From Microbacterium aurantiacum (GTDB lineage Bacteria; Actinomycetota; Actinomycetes; Actinomycetales; Microbacteriaceae), in the NCBI RefSeq assembly GCF_002872075.1, contig NZ_PGGU01000002.1, positions 62,001 through 126,000 of the forward strand: DNA of 64,000 nucleotides, read 5' to 3'. Below, piece by piece: positions 52,714 to 60,531 of the stretch (positions are counted from its first letter, which is position 1; each line of letters starts with the position of its first letter). Under the pieces are notes generated by a model. The model worked only from the letters and a program-made list of their open reading frames with translations. It had not been told where the DNA came from and made no database searches. Position numbers and translations under genes: made by a program.

Positions 52714-53663
52714 GAGTCGTCCCTTCGACGAAGCAGGAGCAGGATGAGGCCGACGGCGACGAGGCACTCGACGACGATGAACACCGAGATCGCGCTGGCG
52801 TAGCCGTAGTCCGTGTGCACGAAGGCCGTCTTGTACATGTACGTGGTCAGCAGTTCGGACGCCTGACCCGGACCGCCTCCGGTGAGCAGGTACGGGATGT
52901 CGAACCCGCGCAGGGCGAAGGTCGTCGCCATGATCGTGGTCGTGATCCAGACCGGCCGGATGTACCGGAAGCGGATGCGCCAGAACACCTGCCACCACGA
53001 CGCGCCGTCGAGGCGGGCGGCCTCTTCGAGTTCACGAGGCACGGCGATGAGCGCGGCATAGATGATCAGCATGTAGAGACCGGTGAATCGCCAGCCTTCG
53101 GGGATCGACACGGCGGCGAGCACGGTCTGCACGTCCGACAGCCACGCGGTCTGCAGCCCTTCGAGACCGATCCACGCGAGGCCCTGATTGATGAGGCCTG
53201 CGGGATCCAGCGAGTACACCCGCTGGAACAGGAAGGCGATGGCGACGGTGGAGATGACGGCGGGCAGCAGGTACAGCGTCTTGACGAGCTCGCGCGCCTT
53301 CGGCAGCGCCGTGAGCAGGCCGGCGACGATGAGTGCTCCGCCGAGCTGCAGGACCAGGCAGATGGCGAGGTAGCCGAGCGCGTTGCCGAAGGCGGTCCAG
53401 AACACGTCGTCACGGCTGAGCATCTTGATGTAGTTGTCGATGCCGACGAAGACCATGTCGGTGATCCCGTCCCAGCGGAAGAAGCTGAGCACGAGGGACT
53501 GCACGATGGGCAGCAGCACGGCGACGCCGTAGAGCAACAGCGGCGGAATGAGGAACACCGCGACGGACAGCGCCGAGCGTCGTGGCAGCATTGACGTCGA
53601 CATCGGCCGCCGGGGTGGGCGCGGACGCACCGCACCCACCTCGGCCTGTGCGATCTCAGCCAT
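52710..53663 (-). CDS. ABC sugar permease (MalF-type)
   Basis: Permease of 317 residues; the hydrophobic part starts LSVAVFLIPPLLLYGVAVLLPIVQSLVLSFF. The docking loop is LEEAARLDGASWWQVFWRIRFRYIRP and LLTGGGPGQASELLTTYMY is typical. The ATG at 53663 lies eight bases inside the end of the binding-protein gene and has GGAG seven bases upstream. Confidence 0.92.
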   Translation of the reverse strand: MAEIAQAEVGAVRPRPPRRPMSTSMLPRRSALSVAVFLIPPLLLYGVAVLLPIVQSLVLSFFRWDGITDMVFVGIDNYIKMLSRDDVFWTAFGNALGYLAICLVLQLGGALIVAGLLTALPKARELVKTLYLLPAVISTVAIAFLFQRVYSLDPAGLINQGLAWIGLEGLQTAWLSDVQTVLAAVSIPEGWRFTGLYMLIIYAALIAVPRELEEAARLDGASWWQVFWRIRFRYIRPVWITTTIMATTFALRGFDIPYLLTGGGPGQASELLTTYMYKTAFVHTDYGYASAISVFIVVECLVAVGLILLLLRRRDDS

Positions 53664-54993
53664 CGCTGTTCTCCGCGAGAGCCTTGTCCATGGTCTCGAT
53701 GAAGTCGTCCGGCGTGATCTCACCCTGCACGAGCAGCGTCAGCTCCTGCTGCAGCCGCGTGTTCGTCGCCGGGTCCAGCTGGGTGTCCCACGGCATCGCG
53801 ATCGCCGAGCCGACATCGTTCGTCTGGTCGACGGCACGCGAGTACAGCTCCGTGGCGTTGTCCGGGATGGTCGTCGCCGCGCCCGCCGTCGGAGACAGCG
53901 CTCCGGTGGATGCGTAGAGCTCGGGGTAACGCTCGAGCGCGAACGCCAGGAAGTCGCGGACGAGGGGGTCATAGGTCCTCGCGTTCACGGCCATGCCGAT
54001 ACCGGACGGCGTGACGTATTCGTTGTCCGCGGTGACGGCTCCGTCGACGGTCGGCAGCGTGAAGTAGTCCACCGAGTCGCGCACCGCCGGGTCGAGGGCA
54101 TCCGTCGCGAGGTTGCCGAGTTCCCAGGTGCCGATGTTGTAGACGGCCGCCTTGCCGGAGGTGAAGAGCGCCTGAGCATCCGCGTAGCCCGTGGACGAGA
54201 AGCCCTCCGCGAAGCATCCTGCCTGTCCGAGCGAATACAGCCATTCCGCGGCCGCCCGTCCGGCGGGGTCGGCGAACGAGGCGTCGCCGTTCTTCAGATC
54301 CTGCACGTAGTCGGGGCCGGCCAGCCGGAACGGGTAGTAGGCCATGTAGCGCTCCAGCGGCCACTGGTCCGCCCCGTCCAGGGCGATCGGGGTGATCCCG
54401 GCAGCGCGCAGATCCTTGCACATCTGCGGGAAGTCATCGAGCGTGGCGGGGACGGCGACGCCGGCCTGGTCGAACAGCGCGGTGTTGTACCAGAAGAACT
54501 CCAGCTGGAACTCGAAGGGCACCATGTACAGCGACCCGTCGTCGAAGCGCTGGTAGTTGAGCGCGGCCTCTCGGTATTCGTCCGCGAGCCCGAGATCGTC
54601 CAGCAGCAGTTCGACGTCGACCATCCGTCCCTGACCGGCGAGCTTCTGCGCGAAGGGCGTCGCGTCGGTGTCGAACAGTTCGGGCAGCTTGTTGGCGGCA
54701 GCGAGCGTCTCGTACTTCTGGATGTACGACGGGCGGTCCGGCGTCGTGATCAGGTTGAGCGAGAAGCCAGGGTGCTCCTGCGCGTACTCCTCGGCGATCT
54801 GCTCCATCGTGGTGATCACGCCGCCGTCTGCCGGCCGTGACAGCAGCCACGAGATCTCACGGGGGACCACCTCTCCCTCAGGATCGATGTCGGTGGGTTC
54901 GGTGCCGGCGGAGGCACCGGCGCAGCCCGAGAGGGCGAGGGCGGCGGCGACGGCGACGGCGAACAACGCCATCCTGCGTACAGGTCGGATCAT
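53656..54993 (-). CDS. ABC importer sugar-binding lipoprotein
   Basis: Extracellular binding protein of 445 residues with lipobox LALSGC (Cys24). The mature sequence includes EISWLLSRPADGGVITTMEQIAEEYAQEHPGFSLNLITTP and QLEFFWYNTALFDQAGVAVPATLDDFPQMCKDL, as in carbohydrate family 1 binders. The ATG at 54993 has a strong AAAGGAG; an ATG at 55017 is less likely. The 75-base gap upstream holds two copies of GTGGTCGGTGCGGG 16 bases apart (55025 and 55041). Confidence 0.92.
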   Translation of the reverse strand: MIRPVRRMALFAVAVAAALALSGCAGASAGTEPTDIDPEGEVVPREISWLLSRPADGGVITTMEQIAEEYAQEHPGFSLNLITTPDRPSYIQKYETLAAANKLPELFDTDATPFAQKLAGQGRMVDVELLLDDLGLADEYREAALNYQRFDDGSLYMVPFEFQLEFFWYNTALFDQAGVAVPATLDDFPQMCKDLRAAGITPIALDGADQWPLERYMAYYPFRLAGPDYVQDLKNGDASFADPAGRAAAEWLYSLGQAGCFAEGFSSTGYADAQALFTSGKAAVYNIGTWELGNLATDALDPAVRDSVDYFTLPTVDGAVTADNEYVTPSGIGMAVNARTYDPLVRDFLAFALERYPELYASTGALSPTAGAATTIPDNATELYSRAVDQTNDVGSAIAMPWDTQLDPATNTRLQQELTLLVQGEITPDDFIETMDKALAENSDG

Positions 54994-55068
54994 GGTCGAT
55001 CTCCTTTGATTCGTCATGCGGGTGGTGGTCGGTGCGGGTAGTGGTCGGTGCGGGGCGGGGGTTCGACG

Positions 55069-56541
55069 TCAGGCCGTCGCCGCGATGAGATCGCTCCTCA
55101 TCGGCTCCGGGTGGTCCCGAGCGTCACGGGTGAGCACGGTGAACTGGGTGAGAGTGACCTCGCCTTCGCCCACGAATGCCCCGACGCGGCCGACGCGGTG
55201 GTCGTACAGTCGCGTGCTGAGCACCGTGGAGTCGTCGACGGTCGCGACGCAGAGATCGCCGTCGACGATCACCTCGAGCTCGTGTTCGCCGGGGGCGAGG
55301 TCCACCGGCCGCTCCAGCTCGATGGCGAACGGAACATCGCCGGAGATCTGCCATTGCTCGCCTCCGGTGGACGGACGCGGCCACCTGTCGAGCACGAGGC
55401 GCCCCCGCTGAGGCTCCAGCCGCAGGGCGTATCCGGTGTCGCCGTCCGCACTCGCACGCAGCAGCACGCCGCATTCACGCGTGCCCTCCGCGATGTCGAA
55501 CCGCACGACGAGGCGGAAGGAATCCGCCGTGTTCGTCGCGGTGAGGACATCCGCGTATCCGTCCGGGGCACGCAGTGACGTCCCCGCGGGAAGCACGTCG
55601 CCCTGACCGGTGAACGTCTCGCGCAGCTCACGGGGCGGGTGGAAGGCCAGCGTGCCGTCGTCGCGCTGCTCGGCTTCGAGCACGGACAGGGTGCCGGCCC
55701 ACTGCCAGGCCCCGTCATCACGTGCGCCCTCCCGCGACGCGATCCAGCCGAAGAAGAGGCGGCGGTCGCCCCGGGCCGCCGACTTCGCCGCATAGAAGGC
55801 GCGGCCGTCGAGAGTGTCGTGCTCGGGGACGATCCACGGACCCCTGAGGCTCCGCGCCATTCGGTAGCGCGTCGTGAACGAGTCGCTGAACTCGGACGAG
55901 ACGAGGTACCACCAGTCGCCCCAGGAGAAGACTTCGGGGCATTCGTGGGCGATGTAGCGGCGCGGATCCCAGAACGGCTCCGCAGGCTCCCAGGACTCGA
56001 GGTCCCTCGAGACGCACTGCGCGATCACTCCGCGTCGACGTGCTGGCCCCTGCGTGTGCCGGGCGGTGATCAGCATCCGCCAGAGGTGGTCGCCCTCGTC
56101 CCAGAAGACGAAGGGATCTCGCCAGTCGGCTGTCTCATATCCGGCCGTGGCGCCGAAGGTGTCCGCCGGCCGGCGCTCCCAGGAGCGCATGCCGTCACGG
56201 CTCGTCGCATGGGCGACCAGCTGCAGGGGCAGCCCGTCCGCGCCTCGCTCTGCAGGATTCTGAGCGGTGTAGAACGCATGGTGGGTGCCGTCGTCATCGA
56301 GCACGATGCTGCCGGTGTAGATGTTGAAGTCGGATGCTCCGGGCCCGCCGGACTCGATCGCTTCGCCGATCTCGGCGAAGTCCACGAGGTTCTCCGTCGT
56401 CACCCGATGCCACGGCATGCCCTCTTTGGGGGTGCGCCGCGTCTCATGCAGGTAGAAGAGGTGGAACACACCGTCCTCCTGCCAGGGGATCACATCCCCC
56501 ACCCATCCGTCCGTCGGCCGGTAGAACCCTCGCTGGCTCAT
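55069..56541 (-). CDS. GH32-family glycosidase, cytosolic
   Basis: Intracellular GH32 enzyme of 490 residues, probably hydrolysing imported fructo-oligosaccharides. The first motif reads GWVGDVIPWQEDGVFHLFYLHE (nucleophile Asp within GD in place of NDP). TADWRDPFVFW gives the RDP motif and AHECPEVFSWG the acid/base Glu. A C-terminal beta-sandwich follows (from about 320). No signal is present. It is the first gene of the operon. Both GH32 proteins here deviate at the first motif, so sucrose, levan and difructose-type substrates all remain possible. Confidence 0.85.
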   Translation of the reverse strand: MSQRGFYRPTDGWVGDVIPWQEDGVFHLFYLHETRRTPKEGMPWHRVTTENLVDFAEIGEAIESGGPGASDFNIYTGSIVLDDDGTHHAFYTAQNPAERGADGLPLQLVAHATSRDGMRSWERRPADTFGATAGYETADWRDPFVFWDEGDHLWRMLITARHTQGPARRRGVIAQCVSRDLESWEPAEPFWDPRRYIAHECPEVFSWGDWWYLVSSEFSDSFTTRYRMARSLRGPWIVPEHDTLDGRAFYAAKSAARGDRRLFFGWIASREGARDDGAWQWAGTLSVLEAEQRDDGTLAFHPPRELRETFTGQGDVLPAGTSLRAPDGYADVLTATNTADSFRLVVRFDIAEGTRECGVLLRASADGDTGYALRLEPQRGRLVLDRWPRPSTGGEQWQISGDVPFAIELERPVDLAPGEHELEVIVDGDLCVATVDDSTVLSTRLYDHRVGRVGAFVGEGEVTLTQFTVLTRDARDHPEPMRSDLIAATA

Positions 56542-56563
56542 TCGCGTCCCATCACTTCATTGG

Positions 56564-56617
56564 TTAATCGGTTACGCAGATGCTAACGCGAAGTATTGCG
56601 CCTGGTCAAGCGGTTAA
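56564..56617. promoter_or_regulatory. Two LacI-type operators upstream of the fructan operon
   Basis: TTAATCGGTTAC (56564-56575) and TCAAGCGGTTAA (56606-56617) both fit TyAAnCGnTTAn, the CG-centred form of LacI-family sites. Their spacing is 42 bases, four helical turns, which allows looping. The first is about 25 bases upstream of the GH32 start, the second close to the divergent GNAT promoter. Confidence 0.65.
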
Positions 56618-56643
56618 TCAAAAGCTCGCCTTATCGTGGACGG

Positions 56644-57183
56644 ATGACGCAGCTGGTGGTCCGCGAGGCCCTCATAGACGACGCCGAGGAGGTCGCGGGC
56701 GTGCACGTGCGCTCTTGGCAGGCCGCGTATCGCGGACTCATCGATCAGAAGATCCTCGACGGGCTGTCGATCGCCGACCGCGCTGAGGCCTGGCGCGGAT
56801 TCGTCGTCGAGCCCCTGCCGACGACACTCGCCCTGCTGGTCGCCGTGCGCGACGGGACCGTCGTCGGCTGGACGTCATTCGGGTCGGGTCGAGACGAAGA
56901 CGGCAGCGCCGACGGCGAGATCTACGGAATCTACGCAGACCCCGCCGCCTGGTCGACGGGCGTCGGGCAGGCGCTCCTCGCCGCCGCAGAAGAGCGAATC
57001 GCGAATGCCGGTCACTCCCGCGCGTACTTATGGGTGCTCGACGGCAACGAACGGGCGGATTCGTTCTACGGCCGCCAGGGCTGGGTGGCCGACGGCGTGA
57101 CGAAGATCGAGGAACGCCCCGGCCTCACCCTCGCCGAGCACCGCCGCGTGAAGGTGCTCGTCACGGCACCGCGGGAGCGCTGA
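56644..57183 (+). CDS. GNAT-family N-acetyltransferase
   Basis: Cytosolic acetyl-CoA-dependent acyltransferase of 179 residues. LVVREALIDDAEEVAGVHVRSWQAAYRGLI is the usual N-terminal strand-helix. The acetyl-CoA loop is EIYGIYADPAAWSTGVGQALLAAAEERI (a variant of Q/RxxGxG/A), and YLWVLDGNERADSFYGRQGWVADG is the conserved C-terminal block. The substrate is unknown. The ATG at 56644 has no ribosome-binding site but lies six bases after a TATCGT -10-like element. Its 3' end overlaps the convergent gene by 23 bases. Confidence 0.88.
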   Translation: MTQLVVREALIDDAEEVAGVHVRSWQAAYRGLIDQKILDGLSIADRAEAWRGFVVEPLPTTLALLVAVRDGTVVGWTSFGSGRDEDGSADGEIYGIYADPAAWSTGVGQALLAAAEERIANAGHSRAYLWVLDGNERADSFYGRQGWVADGVTKIEERPGLTLAEHRRVKVLVTAPRER

Positions 57184-58339
57184 TCCTGTACACCTTGGCG
57201 TCATCTCCACCGAGATACATCGTCGCCCCGTCCACGGCGATCGACGTGTACTCGCCGTAGTTCGGGATCATCTCCCCGCCACCGTGGTCCCAGTAGGTCG
57301 TCGCCGGGATGACGGCCGGTGTCGCCACCTGCGTCCAGTTCACGCCGTCCCTCGTCGCGAACACGACGTTCTTCGTCATGTCGATCCCCGTGCCGGAGAA
57401 CCAGTTCCCGACCGAGTACGCGACCCCGTTGTGCACGGTGATGTCCCGCGAGGCGAAGGATGCGGGCAGGTTGGACATCTGCACTCCGCCCGTCTTCCCC
57501 TTGGCGTTCAGGTCGATGTATCCGGTGCTGTTGCTGTCGGACAGGATGATCTTCGTACCGAGGACCTCGTACTTGGTCGGCTCGTGGCGCTGTGCGAGAG
57601 AGAACAAGCGCCCCAGATCGATCGAGGTCCATCGGCCGCCGCTGTACACATCGAGCAGTCGGTTGGCATTCCCGGCCGCATCACGGACTTCTGCGATCGC
57701 CGCGACCTTCCCGCCGACCGCCGCCATCCAGTAATAGCGGTCGTAGGCACTGGACCCGCCGGCCGACGCCCTCGCCTTGGTGATCGTCCAGGTCTTCCCG
57801 CCATCGGAGCTCTTCTTGATCGCGGCGAGATCCGGCGTCGGCCCGTAGAGCGCGGGATCCGGGTTGACGACGCTGCCGGCGAGGAAGATCTCGCTGCCGC
57901 TCCTGGCGATGTCGAAGACGTGCTGGAAGGGGGTGGCGGCATTGTAGGTCCAGGATCCGCCGGCGTTCGTGGCGTATCCGACAGGAGCCGTCCAGGGCGC
58001 CTTCGGGTCGACGTCGGCGGCGTAGACCTTTCCGTCGATGACACGCAGCGCCTTCAGCTCCTCGCCGTTCACGGTCAGCTGCTTCGTCAGCGCTCCCGTG
58101 GTGACGCTGAGGGAGTTGAGATCGACCGGCCCGGTGTTGGCGTCGTAGTCGCCGTAACTGGAGTAGACCTGCCCGCCGGCGACGGCCAGATCGGTGAGGA
58201 CGTCACCGGCGGCGGCCGCCGACGTGTTCGTTCCCAGCAGCACCGGGATCTCGTCGGCGGCGATGGCGGGTGAGGAGAAGACGGGAATGAGAAAAGCCGT
58301 GGTTGCAACGACAACGGCGGCTTTGACGGGTGTGCGCAC
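57161..58339 (-). CDS. Secreted beta-propeller-like protein of unknown function
   Basis: Exported 392-residue protein with a signal peptide (VRTPVKAAVVVATTAFLIPVFSSPAIA, then ADE). The rest has repeated beta-strand units with Asp-box-like SSDGGKTWTITK and ATRDGVNWTQVA, as in sialidase/BNR or YVTN-type propellers. I do not recognise a catalytic set. A GTG at 58339 with AGAGGAC four bases upstream is preferred to an ATG at 58363 that lacks a ribosome-binding site. The stop lies within the last 23 bases of the convergent acetyltransferase gene. Confidence 0.75.
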   Translation of the reverse strand: MRTPVKAAVVVATTAFLIPVFSSPAIAADEIPVLLGTNTSAAAAGDVLTDLAVAGGQVYSSYGDYDANTGPVDLNSLSVTTGALTKQLTVNGEELKALRVIDGKVYAADVDPKAPWTAPVGYATNAGGSWTYNAATPFQHVFDIARSGSEIFLAGSVVNPDPALYGPTPDLAAIKKSSDGGKTWTITKARASAGGSSAYDRYYWMAAVGGKVAAIAEVRDAAGNANRLLDVYSGGRWTSIDLGRLFSLAQRHEPTKYEVLGTKIILSDSNSTGYIDLNAKGKTGGVQMSNLPASFASRDITVHNGVAYSVGNWFSGTGIDMTKNVVFATRDGVNWTQVATPAVIPATTYWDHGGGEMIPNYGEYTSIAVDGATMYLGGDDAKVYRISAPAVP

Positions 58340-58483
58340 GAGTCCTCTTTCGTAGGCGTTCATTGAAGGAGTGCCATTCCCGTAGATCGGCCACTTCCCC
58401 AGCGCACGCTTACGACAGCGTCACTCTATTGCCGCGACTCCACCGCCGATACTCGACCTTCGTCGTGTGCTGCCGGACTTTCG

Positions 58484-58516
58484 TCCGGCGACGCGTCCGG
58501 CGACTTCTCCGGCGAC
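58484..58516. repeat. Three 12-base tandem repeats
   Basis: TCCGGCGAC occurs at 58484, 58496 and 58508 with exact 12-base spacing; the other three bases vary. The array ends ten bases before the aldehyde dehydrogenase stop codon. The remaining 187-base gap shows no clear promoter. Confidence 0.7.
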
Positions 58517-58526
58517 ATCTTCGGCA

Positions 58527-59963
58527 TCAGCCGAGCGCGCTCATCACGTGCTTGACGCGCGTGTAGTCGTCGAAGCCGTACTGGGAGAGATCCTTGCCGT
58601 AGCCGGAGTGCTTGAAGCCGCCGTGCGGCATGTCCGACACGAACGGGATGTGCGTGTTGATCCAGACGCAGCCGAAGTCGAGGTCACGGGAGAACCGCAT
58701 CGCCCGCCCATGGTCGGCGGTCCACACCGACGACGCGAGCGCGAAGTCGACGCCGTTCGCGAGCTCCAGCGCTTCCTCATCGGTCTCGAAGGACTGCACG
58801 GTGAGCACCGGACCGAAGACCTCTCCCTGCACGACCTCGTCGTCCTGGCGAACGCCCGTCACGATGGTCGCCTCGAAGAAGTAACCGCGCTCACCCTGCC
58901 GCCGGCCACCGATCTCGATCTTCGCGTGCGCGGGAAGCCGTTCGATGAAGCCCGAGACCTGGTCGAGCTGGGCCGCGCTGCTGAGCGGACCGTAGAGCAC
59001 GCCCGCCTCGTGCGGACCGCCGGCGCGCGCACCCGTCCTCGCCCGCTCGACCAGGGCCGCGACGAGCTCGTCGTGCTTCGACGCATGCACGAGAACCCGC
59101 GTCGCCGCCGTGCAGTCCTGCCCGGCGTTGAAGAACGCCCCGGTGATGATCCCCTCCACCGCCTTCTCGATGGAGGCGTCCGCGAACACGATCGCCGGCG
59201 CCTTGCCGCCGAGCTCCAGGTGCACCCGTTTGACATCGTTCGCCGCCGATCGCGCGACGGCCATGCCGGCCCGCACGGAACCGGTGATCGCCACCATCTG
59301 CGGCGTCGGATGCTCCACGAGGGCCACACCGGTGTCGCGATCGCCGAGCACGACGTTCAGCGTTCCGGCCGGCGTGTGCTTCGCCACGATCTCGGCGAGC
59401 AGCAGGGTCGACTGCGGCGTCGTCTCCGCCGGCTTCAGCACGACGGCGTTGCCCGCGGCGAGCGCCGGTGCGATCTTCCAGACCGCCATGTTCAGGGGGT
59501 AGTTCCAGGGCGTGACCTGGCCGATCACGCCGATCGGCTCGCGGCGCACGAACGAGGTGTGCCCGGCGAGGTACTCCCCGGCCGAGCGCCCCTCGAGGCT
59601 GCGCGCGGCACCCGCGAAGAACCGCAGCTGGTCGACGGACTGCATGATCTCGTCCGCCACCAGCGTCGCGCGCGGCTTACCGGTGTCCTGCGATTCGAGG
59701 TCGGCGAACTCCTCCGCGCGGTCCTGCATCTCATCGGCGATCCGGAAAAGCGCGAGCTGACGGTCTGCCGGGGTTGTCTCGCGCCACAGCGGGAAGGCGG
59801 CGGATGCTGCCGCGTACGCCGCGTCGACATCGCGGCGGTCCGAGACCGGGAGCGAGCCGTAGACCTCCTCCGTTGCGGGATCGATGAGCGGTATCGTGCC
59901 GCCTCCGTGCACGGGGACGTACCGACCGCCGATGAAGTTCTGCAGGGAAGACTGTGTGCGCAT
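58527..59963 (-). CDS. Aldehyde dehydrogenase, probable gamma-aminobutyraldehyde dehydrogenase
   Basis: NAD-dependent aldehyde dehydrogenase of 478 residues. FVRREPIGVIGQVTPWNYPLNMAVWKIAPALAAGNAVVLKPAE is the cofactor region, HLELGGKAPAIVFADA holds the general-base Glu, and FFNAGQDCTAATRVLVH holds the catalytic Cys; GQDCTAATR is usual for PatD/aminobutyraldehyde enzymes. An ATG at 59972 is equally possible. It is divergent from an Lrp regulator and near a PuuB-like oxidase, which fits putrescine catabolism: oxidase makes the aldehyde, this enzyme makes the acid. Confidence 0.85.
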   Translation of the reverse strand: MRTQSSLQNFIGGRYVPVHGGGTIPLIDPATEEVYGSLPVSDRRDVDAAYAAASAAFPLWRETTPADRQLALFRIADEMQDRAEEFADLESQDTGKPRATLVADEIMQSVDQLRFFAGAARSLEGRSAGEYLAGHTSFVRREPIGVIGQVTPWNYPLNMAVWKIAPALAAGNAVVLKPAETTPQSTLLLAEIVAKHTPAGTLNVVLGDRDTGVALVEHPTPQMVAITGSVRAGMAVARSAANDVKRVHLELGGKAPAIVFADASIEKAVEGIITGAFFNAGQDCTAATRVLVHASKHDELVAALVERARTGARAGGPHEAGVLYGPLSSAAQLDQVSGFIERLPAHAKIEIGGRRQGERGYFFEATIVTGVRQDDEVVQGEVFGPVLTVQSFETDEEALELANGVDFALASSVWTADHGRAMRFSRDLDFGCVWINTHIPFVSDMPHGGFKHSGYGKDLSQYGFDDYTRVKHVMSALG

Positions 59964-59990
59964 GGCGGCCATCCTATCCAGAGGCCCACT

Positions 59991-60007
59991 ATTTCGATAG
60001 TCGAAAT
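59991..60007. promoter_or_regulatory. Perfect inverted repeat between aldehyde dehydrogenase and lrp
   Basis: ATTTCGATAGTCGAAAT has seven-base arms around TAG. It lies 28 bases upstream of the dehydrogenase start. A shorter palindrome, ACTGAATCAGT, is at 60019-60029. An Lrp/AsnC site is likely, given the adjacent gene. Confidence 0.7.
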
Positions 60008-60063
60008 GGATCTACACGACTGAATCAGTTGCATCGAGCACGTCTCCGTGTCAATATCGACGG

Positions 60064-60531
60064 ATGAGCGCCACACGGAAGCAGCCCGCACTCGACGATG
60101 TCTCGAAGAAGATCATCGAGCTCCTCCAGGAGGACGGCCGCCGCCCCTACGCCGAGATCGGCCGCGCGGTCGGCCTCAGCGAAGCCGCTGCCCGGCAGCG
60201 CGTGCAGCGCATGACGGAGGCGGGGACCATCCAGATCGTCGCCGTCACCGACCCGATGCAACTCGGATTCCACCGCATGTCGATGATCGGCATCCGCGTC
60301 TCCGGCGATCCGCGCACCATCGCCGAGGAGCTCACCCAGATCACAGAGCTCGCGTATGTCGTGGTCACCCTGGGCACCTTCGACATCCTGGTCGAGGCCG
60401 TCTGCGAGAGCGACGAGCATCTGATCGACCTCATCGCGACGCGCATCCGCACCATCCCCGGCGTCACGCACACCGAGAGCCTGCTCTACGCGGGTCTCTA
60501 CAAGGACCTCTACAACTGGGGGACGCGCTGA
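60064..60531 (+). CDS. Lrp/AsnC-family transcriptional regulator
   Basis: Regulator of 155 residues. The N-terminal helix-turn-helix is LDDVSKKIIELLQEDGRRPYAEIGRAVGLSEAAARQRVQRMTEAGTIQIVAV; the RAM effector domain follows (HRMSMIGIRVSGDPRTIAEELTQITELAYVVVTLGTFDILVEAVCESDEHL). The CAATAT -10-like element ends six bases before the ATG and there is no ribosome-binding site. Its stop overlaps the FAD oxidoreductase start as TGATG. It probably controls the flanking polyamine genes through the palindrome at 59991. Confidence 0.92.
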   Translation: MSATRKQPALDDVSKKIIELLQEDGRRPYAEIGRAVGLSEAAARQRVQRMTEAGTIQIVAVTDPMQLGFHRMSMIGIRVSGDPRTIAEELTQITELAYVVVTLGTFDILVEAVCESDEHLIDLIATRIRTIPGVTHTESLLYAGLYKDLYNWGTR

